Below are positions 58,744 through 64,000 of a stretch of DNA of 64,000 nt, in pieces. The notes beneath the pieces were generated by a model. That model was not told the DNA's origin. It did not search any database and saw only the letters and a program-made list of their open reading frames with translations. The stretch is from an uncultured Bacilli bacterium (GTDB lineage: Bacteria > Bacillota_I > Bacilli_A > RF39 > UBA660): positions 26,948-90,947 of the forward strand of contig CAKORG010000002.1 in NCBI GenBank assembly GCA_934101495.1. The letters run 5' to 3'. Each line of letters opens with the position of its first letter. The stretch's first letter is position 1. The translations under genes and the position numbers were made by a program.

Positions 58744-59508
58744 ATGAAGAAAACAGTAAGAGTAGTTGTAGTAGATGACAATGAGGCAGTGATAAGGAGT
58801 GTTAGAGAGTACTTTAAAAATAGTGAAATAGTGAGTGTTGTTGGTGGTTTCACTAATGGCAAGGAAGCTTTAAACTATTTGTTATCTTGTCCGGAAGCAT
58901 ATGACTTATTAATGCTTGATTTAATTTTAACAGGTATTGATGGAATCAGAATAATTGAAGAAATGAATCATAAAAAGATTAATAAAAAGATAATGGTTCT
59001 ATCAAGTTTTAAAGATGATTTTACGATTAGAAGAGTTCAAGCTTTAGGCGGTAGTTACTTTATGCTAAAACCAGTTGATATGGATGTTGTTAATAGTAGA
59101 ATTATGGATTTAGTAACACATAAGGAAGAAATAAGTATTGCAAGTTCAGGTAAAATTGAAATTAAAGTAAGTTCACTTTTACATGACTTAGGTATACCAT
59201 CTCATGTAAGAGGTTACCAATATATTAGAGAGGGTGTTATGATGCTATATGCAGAAGATGGCATGGCAACACTTGTTACTAAAGAGTTATATCCGAAGAT
59301 TGCTAATAAATATCAAACAACATCTTCGAGAGTTGAGAGAGCCATTAGACATGCTATTGAAATAAGTTGGAGTAGAGGCGACATTAAACTTATGGAAAAT
59401 TTATTTGGTAATAGTATTGATTTTGATAGAAGTAGGCCTACGAATGCTGAATTTTTAACAACTATAGCAGATAGATTTAGAATGGATACTCAAGAATTAG
59501 TTATGTAA
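58744..59508 (+). CDS. spo0A: Sporulation master regulator Spo0A
   Basis: 254 residues. The receiver domain (1-125) has the acidic pair 'VVVVDDNEAV' and phospho-acceptor Asp59 in 'LLMLDLILTGIDG', where the usual Met-Pro after the Asp is changed to Leu-Thr. The DNA-binding domain (about 145-254) carries the nearly invariant 'TSSRVERAIRHAIEISWSRG' and 'PTNAEFLTTIADRFRMD'. Phosphorylated Spo0A commits the cell to sporulation. Its place between tpiA and gpmI is unusual. TTTGAAAGGAAAA precedes the ATG. Confidence 0.96.
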   Translation: MKKTVRVVVVDDNEAVIRSVREYFKNSEIVSVVGGFTNGKEALNYLLSCPEAYDLLMLDLILTGIDGIRIIEEMNHKKINKKIMVLSSFKDDFTIRRVQALGGSYFMLKPVDMDVVNSRIMDLVTHKEEISIASSGKIEIKVSSLLHDLGIPSHVRGYQYIREGVMMLYAEDGMATLVTKELYPKIANKYQTTSSRVERAIRHAIEISWSRGDIKLMENLFGNSIDFDRSRPTNAEFLTTIADRFRMDTQELVM

Positions 59509-59532
59509 GCTTTGTTATTCAAGGCTTTTTTA
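59507..59532 (+). terminator. Terminator of spo0A
   Basis: AAGCTTTG pairs with CAAGGCTT (one T-G) followed by TTTTATT. Confidence 0.75.
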
Positions 59533-59582
59533 TTGTATTTTTTTTTTATGTGTGTTATTATTTTGATAGTGAGGGTGGAAAA

Positions 59583-61082
59583 ATGAAAAAGATTTTGACT
59601 ATTATATTAGATGGTTTTGGTTATAGGGAAGAAGAAAATGGTAATGCGATTAGAGCTGCTCATATGAATACTTTTCATGACCTTTGGAATAAATATCCTC
59701 ATGCACTTCTAGGAGCCAGTGAAGAATATGTGGGTCTTGCTCATGGTCAAGCTGGTAATAGTGAAGTAGGACACATGACTATTGGAGCTGGTAGGCTTTT
59801 AAAACAAAATGAAATTTTAGTAAATGATTTTTTTGTAAATCCTGATATGGAAAATAAGAATGTTTTAAAGCTTTTAGAAAATAAAGATAAAGATATTCAT
59901 ATAATGGGCCTTTGTAGTGATGGAAATATTCATGCCGGTGTAGATGATTTTTTAAATATGTTTGATTTTTTGGTAAATAACGGTTTTACTAAAATACATT
60001 TTCATTTGATAACTGATGGTAGAGATACTGGTGTTAAAGATGCTAATAAATATATTAATATGATAAAGGATGCAATTAAGAAAAACAAATGTGGTGATAT
60101 AGCAACTGTTGCTGGTAGATATTATGCTATGGATAGAGATGAAAACTGGGATAGAACTAAAGCTTATTATGATTTAGTTGTAGCAGGTAAAGGAACTAGT
60201 TCTATAAATATAGAAAAAAGTATTAAAAGTAGTTATGAAAAAGGTATTACTGATGAATTTATAAAACCTATTAAATGTAGTAATAATACTATTAAAAATG
60301 GGGATATAATTATGTGGATGAATTATAGAGCTGATAGAGCTAAACAAATTCTTTCATCTATTGTTAACTGGAGTTCTTTTGAAGGCTTTAGTGTACAAAA
60401 TATGAAAGATACTTTGGTATTTAGTTTTTTGCCAGTTGATAAAAAGATTAAAACATATAATTTGATTGAACCTTTAACTGTTAAAAATTCTTTGGGTCTT
60501 TATTTAAGTGAACTAGATTTTACGCAAGCTAGAATTGCTGAAAGTGAAAAGTTTCCTCACGTTACTTACTTTTTTGATGGTGGTATTGATGGCAAAATTA
60601 AAGGTTGTGATAAGTTCCATATTCCATCACCAAGTGTTGCTACTTATGATTTAAAACCTGAAATGAGTTGCGTTGAAGTTACTAAAAGAGTTATTTTGTC
60701 AATGAAAAATGATTATGATTTTATTTTAGTTAATTTTGCTAATCCAGATATGGTTGGACATACTGGTAATATGGATGCTGCTACTAAGGCTTGTATGGCT
60801 GTTGATATGTGCCTTTCTAAAATAATGGAAAAGGCTGATGAAAACTTTTATAAAGTTGTAATACTTGCTGATCATGGTAATGCTGATACAATGATTAATG
60901 AAGATGGCAGTGTGTGTACAACTCATACTACAAGTTTAGTTCCGTTTATTATATGTGACGATAAGATTAAAATAAGAGATAAAGGCTCTTTAGTGAATGT
61001 TGCACCAACAATTCTTGATTATATGGATATTGCTATACCAAAAGAAATGGAAGGGACAGAATCATTGTTGATAAGTGAGTAG
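59583..61082 (+). CDS. gpmI: Cofactor-independent phosphoglycerate mutase
   Basis: 499 residues from the ATG at 59583 (GAGGGTGG upstream; the frame is open to 59550 without a ribosome site). Metal ligands and the catalytic Ser are visible: Asp10 in 'TIILDGFGYRE', Ser60 in 'GQAGNSEVGHMTIGAGR', 'HLITDGRDT', 'MVGHTGNMDA' and 'ILADHGNADTMI'. Manganese-dependent interconversion of 3- and 2-phosphoglycerate. No enolase gene follows. Confidence 0.96.
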   Translation: MKKILTIILDGFGYREEENGNAIRAAHMNTFHDLWNKYPHALLGASEEYVGLAHGQAGNSEVGHMTIGAGRLLKQNEILVNDFFVNPDMENKNVLKLLENKDKDIHIMGLCSDGNIHAGVDDFLNMFDFLVNNGFTKIHFHLITDGRDTGVKDANKYINMIKDAIKKNKCGDIATVAGRYYAMDRDENWDRTKAYYDLVVAGKGTSSINIEKSIKSSYEKGITDEFIKPIKCSNNTIKNGDIIMWMNYRADRAKQILSSIVNWSSFEGFSVQNMKDTLVFSFLPVDKKIKTYNLIEPLTVKNSLGLYLSELDFTQARIAESEKFPHVTYFFDGGIDGKIKGCDKFHIPSPSVATYDLKPEMSCVEVTKRVILSMKNDYDFILVNFANPDMVGHTGNMDAATKACMAVDMCLSKIMEKADENFYKVVILADHGNADTMINEDGSVCTTHTTSLVPFIICDDKIKIRDKGSLVNVAPTILDYMDIAIPKEMEGTESLLISE

Positions 61083-61151
61083 ATACTATGAGACTTAATG
61101 GTATTTTAATTGTTTATATCTATAATAATATTGAAATTTTATGTAATATAG

Positions 61152-61184
61152 GTTCTTAACAAGAAATTAGTTAAGAACTTTTTA
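61152..61184 (+). terminator. Terminator of gpmI
   Basis: GTTCTTAAC and GTTAAGAAC form a perfect stem followed by TTTTTAT. Confidence 0.83.
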
Positions 61185-61264
61185 TAAAAAAATTTGTCAA
61201 TATATACATTTATAATTGATTTTTATTTAATTTTGTATTATCCTTATAGTATGGAGGATTGAAA

Positions 61265-63070
61265 ATGAAGAAGAATAAAAAAGGTTTTACCTTAGTGGAA
61301 TTGATTTCAGTTATTGTGATACTCTCTTTAATCGTTTCTGTGTCTGCGATTATTTTCTTGAATGTAAGAAAAAGTATCTTGAAAAAAGACTATAACAATT
61401 TAGTGACATATCTTGAGACGAAAGCTGCAGAGTATGCTAATGAAACCAATATTACAACAGTGAGTGTTGAGGATTTAATAAAGGAGGGCGTTGTTTCTCC
61501 GGATGATCAAAACAAGATATATAATCCTGAAACAAAGGAAAGTATGAACTGTTATATAATTGTGTCTACATTTGAAAATGGAAGGTATTCAGCTAAGCTT
61601 TCTAAAAATTTAGGCGAAGAAAATGGGGTATGTAATACTTATGTTAAAACTAGTATGTTTGAAATTTGTAGATATGATGAAAATACACAAAAATGTAATT
61701 CATTCAGTGATGGTGATTGGTTTAATGAAAATATAACTATTGGTGTAAAGTATGCTAATAGTGACAAATCACTTGATAATGCTTCTTATAGTTGGAGTAG
61801 TACGAATGGTTACACTAGTAGTGAAAGATTTGTTGAGGCTAAGGCTGAAGGAAGTTCGGTTAGTCAAAATACTTTTAAATGTGAAATAATCGTTGGTGAT
61901 TATAAAGGTGAAGTTAGTAAGAAAGTTAATATTGATAAACAATCTCCAATAGTAAATGAACTTGTTTACGATAGAAATTGGAGTGCTAAAAAAGATATAG
62001 TAATCAAAGCAAGTGATAAAGGTGGTTCTGGCATTAATGGCTTTTCTTTAGTTAAAGAAAATGAAACATGTACTAATTATGTTTTTGATGATAAGTTTGA
62101 AGTTAAACAAAATGGAAGTTATAAGTATTGTGTTAAAGATAATGCGGGAAATATTACTTCTGATATTATTAAAATTGATAATATTGATAATACAGTGCCT
62201 GGTATACCTGTTATAACTGCTAGTGATGGTAAGTCTCAAGATTTGTGGCATATTGCAGATTTTACCTTAAGATTTTCAGGAAGTGATAAAAATACTAGTG
62301 GTAAGGTTACATATTATTATGGAACATCAGAAAGTAGCTTAGTTTTAATAGGAAACGAAGCGTATATTAACTCTGATTACAGCCGTGAAACGATTTATGT
62401 TAAAGCTTGTAATGAGGCTGGTGCTTGTAGTAATACAAACAGTTATAATGTTTTATATGATAATACGCCACCTTATTATGTTAGTGGTGGTTCTATCGGA
62501 GCTGGTTCAATTAGTAAACCTGAATATAGAGATAATGATAAAGGCTCTGGAAATGTTAAAGTTTATACATGTGTTACCAGTGGTAGTGCACCATCTCGTG
62601 ATGATAGTTGTTTTACTGACTTAGGAAATTACACATTTGCAAGTTGTGGCATTACTTATAAACTTTATAGTTACGCTGTTGATGCCGCTGGTAATAAATC
62701 TGCTGTTTATGATCATGCTACTAAAGGAAATGCAACATATTATGAATCTTGTCGTAATCGTGATGATGACGATGACGATGATGATGATAAACCACCAAAA
62801 GGAAATAATTCACATGAATCTGATTGTGATAAAACTTGTCAAATGAAAAAAAATGGTGAAAAATGGCATGAAACGGATGATCCTAAAGAAAGGGAAAGAC
62901 TTGAAGAAGAAAATAAAAAATTAGCAAAGGAAAATGAAGATTGTGGTTCTAATGAATGTACATTTGATCCTAAAACAGGAACTTGGCATAAACCTAATGG
63001 TGATCAACTTTACAGTGTAAGTGGTGGCAAAAAGAATGGTTCGTCTTCTTCCTCTTCGAGAAAAAAATAG
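61265..63070 (+). CDS. Surface protein with prepilin-type N-terminus and Ig-like repeats
   Basis: About 601 residues; ATG at 61265 chosen as GGAGG lies seven bases upstream. 'KKGFTLVELISVIVILSL' is a textbook prepilin peptidase site and pilin helix. Residues about 135-500 hold Cys-containing, Ig-like repeats ('NTFKCEII', 'NIDKQSPIV', 'YCVKDNAGNITSD', 'YDNTPPYYVSGGS'). An unbroken run of nine Asp follows (DNA 62760-62790), then a charged coil and a Ser/Lys tail. No pilus ATPase or prepilin peptidase is in the window. Likely a large minor pilin or pseudopilin adhesin. Confidence 0.82.
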   Translation: MKKNKKGFTLVELISVIVILSLIVSVSAIIFLNVRKSILKKDYNNLVTYLETKAAEYANETNITTVSVEDLIKEGVVSPDDQNKIYNPETKESMNCYIIVSTFENGRYSAKLSKNLGEENGVCNTYVKTSMFEICRYDENTQKCNSFSDGDWFNENITIGVKYANSDKSLDNASYSWSSTNGYTSSERFVEAKAEGSSVSQNTFKCEIIVGDYKGEVSKKVNIDKQSPIVNELVYDRNWSAKKDIVIKASDKGGSGINGFSLVKENETCTNYVFDDKFEVKQNGSYKYCVKDNAGNITSDIIKIDNIDNTVPGIPVITASDGKSQDLWHIADFTLRFSGSDKNTSGKVTYYYGTSESSLVLIGNEAYINSDYSRETIYVKACNEAGACSNTNSYNVLYDNTPPYYVSGGSIGAGSISKPEYRDNDKGSGNVKVYTCVTSGSAPSRDDSCFTDLGNYTFASCGITYKLYSYAVDAAGNKSAVYDHATKGNATYYESCRNRDDDDDDDDDKPPKGNNSHESDCDKTCQMKKNGEKWHETDDPKERERLEEENKKLAKENEDCGSNECTFDPKTGTWHKPNGDQLYSVSGGKKNGSSSSSSRKK

Positions 63071-63092
63071 TAGTTAGAAAGGATAAATAGTA

Positions 63093-63629
63093 ATGAAAGA
63101 AAAGAATAAAAGAATAATACTTGTTATTTCAGTTATTACGGTTGTTGCTCTCATATTATTAGGTTTTTTGGTATATAGGGGAATAACTATAAGCAAACAT
63201 GAAAAATTAATTGAAACTATAGGTGTAAAAGATGTTCAGAAAATAAATTATGAACTTCCAAAGTTTACTATTGTAGTAGATGGGATATATGATAATACTA
63301 TAACAAGTGCAGATATTAAAAATTTGGATGTTTATAAAATAAAAGCAGTTATGAATGATGGTATATATAAAGATGATTATGATTTCGTAGGTGTTAGAGT
63401 TCTTGATGTTTTAAAACTTACAAAAATGGAAGGCTTCAATAGCTTGACATTTAAATCTAGTGGAAAACTTCAAGTTACTTATGATAAAGGTGAAATAACT
63501 GATAATATGTATTTTGTTTTTGAAGTAGATGGTTATAAATATGATGCATCTGAGCCTGTTGCACTTGTTAATCCTGATGTTAATTCAAGATATAGTATTT
63601 CCGATATTGTTAAGTTAACTTTTGACTAA
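63093..63629 (+). CDS. Membrane-anchored protein with sulfite-oxidase-like (molybdopterin-binding fold) domain
   Basis: 178 residues: one N-terminal membrane helix (about 8-30), then an extracellular domain. 'DFVGVRVLDVLKLTKM', 'SLTFKSSGKLQVTYDKGEI' and 'VALVNPDVNSRYSISDIVKL' follow the pattern of small secreted SUOX-fold proteins, which usually lack cofactor residues in Firmicutes. The family link is by pattern only. GTTAGAAAGGAT precedes the ATG; it probably shares the transcript of the pilin-like gene. Confidence 0.6.
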   Translation: MKEKNKRIILVISVITVVALILLGFLVYRGITISKHEKLIETIGVKDVQKINYELPKFTIVVDGIYDNTITSADIKNLDVYKIKAVMNDGIYKDDYDFVGVRVLDVLKLTKMEGFNSLTFKSSGKLQVTYDKGEITDNMYFVFEVDGYKYDASEPVALVNPDVNSRYSISDIVKLTFD

Positions 63630-63632
63630 ATT

Positions 63633-63661
63633 GAGAATCACTTATTGTGGTTCTTTTTTTT
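63633..63661 (+). terminator. Terminator
   Basis: GAGAATCAC pairs with GTGGTTCTT (one mismatch) and is followed by a run of T residues. Confidence 0.8.
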
Positions 63662-63709
63662 ATTGTAAAATTTATTTTAAAATTTTTTTGAAAAAATGCA
63701 CATTTTCAC

Positions 63710-63739
63710 TTGATTTTTCATAGACTTTAATGTTATAAT
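63710..63739 (+). promoter_or_regulatory. Promoter of the S10 ribosomal operon
   Basis: TTGATT (63710-63715) and TATAAT (63734-63739), spacer 18, giving a predicted start near 63746 and an untranslated leader of about 127 bases. Confidence 0.72.
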
Positions 63740-63745
63740 TGTAGT

Positions 63746-63872
63746 CGTATGGCTGCGTGGATGTGCGAGGTTACCGATACACTAGGATAAGTTGGTAGTA
63801 AAAATAGTGGAAACGGAGAACTTGTACGGAGTATGTCTATACTAGATATAGGCGAAAGGAGGACATGAAAAA
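63746..63872 (+). ncRNA. Structured leader of rpsJ, possible ribosomal-protein-responsive element
   Basis: The leader is GC-richer than its surroundings and full of short complementary arms. Two mutually exclusive hairpins overlap near its end: AGTAT/ATACT (63830-63843) and CTATA/TATAG (63837-63851), just before the AGGAGG site. This suggests a switch, as L4 binding controls the S10 operon leader in enterobacteria; a match to a known leader family was not tested. Confidence 0.45.
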
Positions 63873-64000
63873 ATGTCAAAAGATAAAGTTAGAATTAATT
63901 TGAAGGCATATGATCATCAATTGCTTGATGTTGCTGCTGGAAAAATTGTTGAAACTGTTAAAAGAACTGGCGGCGAAATTTCTGGACCTGTTCCACTACC
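63873..64000 (+). CDS. rpsJ: Small-subunit ribosomal protein uS10, 3' end beyond the window
   Basis: The first 42 residues are present: '[19 protein letters not shown]' then '[20 protein letters not shown]', the standard uS10 N-terminus. AGGAGG lies nine bases upstream; an out-of-frame ATG at 63865 opens only 12 codons. Confidence 0.95.
   Translation, partial: MSKDKVRINLKAYDHQLLDVAAGKIVETVKRTGGEISGPVPL

Noticed and set aside
1..64000. tRNA and rRNA genes, prophage, integrase or complete insertion sequence
   Set aside because: No cloverleaf-like, rRNA-like, integrase or transposase sequence was recognised on either strand.

Overview
The window is AT-rich Gram-positive DNA (roughly 30% GC by eye) that uses TGA as a stop codon and has strong AGGAGG-type ribosome sites, short intergenic gaps, many ATGA/TAATG overlaps and Rho-independent terminators. 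Gene content (WhiA, YvcK, FtsEX plus an M23 hydrolase, YitT, GerQ, CwlJ, CwlD, Spo0A, an S10 operon start) points to an uncultured gut-type member of the Bacilli, in the neighbourhood of the Erysipelotrichales/RF39 lineages. It has peptidoglycan and the machinery of spore formation. The exact taxon is inference.

Layout. 1-2.4 kb: end of a uridine-kinase-like gene, gap, and a small membrane protein. 2.4-9.5 kb: an accessory block in which a divergent XRE repressor faces a ten-gene operon of uncharacterised proteins (two paralogous unknowns, two DUF1963/YwqG proteins, a coiled-coil protein, small helical proteins), ending in a broken SIMPL gene. 9.5-29 kb: core chromosome, namely a lipid II flippase-like protein, ftsEX with its M23 hydrolase, gerQ, yitT, yvcK-whiA, nrdG, two degenerate ECF ATPases, truA, rplM-rpsI, RNA modification genes, cwlD, an Abi_2 protein, HtrA, RDD and YbaK. 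29-36 kb: MarR with a heterodimeric ABC exporter, then a two-component system. 36.1-36.5 kb: a compact predicted type I toxin-antitoxin locus (28-residue membrane peptide, antisense RNA, both promoters and both terminators recognisable). 36.6-42 kb: a dlt-like cluster carrying an additional PLP decarboxylase. 42-45.3 kb: a leaderless LysM amidase, a membrane protein, cwlJ and an unknown. 45.3-52.2 kb: amino-acid ABC importer and an arginine deiminase operon in which deiminase and ornithine carbamoyltransferase are one fused polypeptide, followed by carbamate kinase and a YfcC-type antiporter. 52.2-56.5 kb: a second accessory island with 33-bp repeats, an ATPase remnant, an XRE regulator, a surface protein whose 3' end changes abruptly in base composition, and a transglutaminase-like protein. 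56.6-61 kb: pgk, tpiA, spo0A, gpmI. 61-63.6 kb: a pilin-like Ig-repeat surface protein and a membrane-anchored protein. 63.7 kb-end: structured leader and start of rpsJ.

How the parts fit. Energy metabolism is fermentative: glycolysis (gap, pgk, tpiA, gpmI) plus ATP from arginine through importer, ADI-OTC fusion, carbamate kinase and antiporter. Cell-wall and spore genes are scattered but linked: GerQ is needed for CwlJ in Bacillus, CwlD shapes the cortex, and Spo0A starts the programme and has a consensus 0A box in front of it. The most striking items are the type I toxin-antitoxin locus, the ADI-OTC fusion, the pair of ECF ATPases that kept their ancestral place beside truA-rplM-rpsI but lost their catalytic motifs, the decarboxylase-containing dlt-like cluster, and the GC-rich 3' tail of the surface protein gene. 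All assignments were made by reading sequence; no database search was run.
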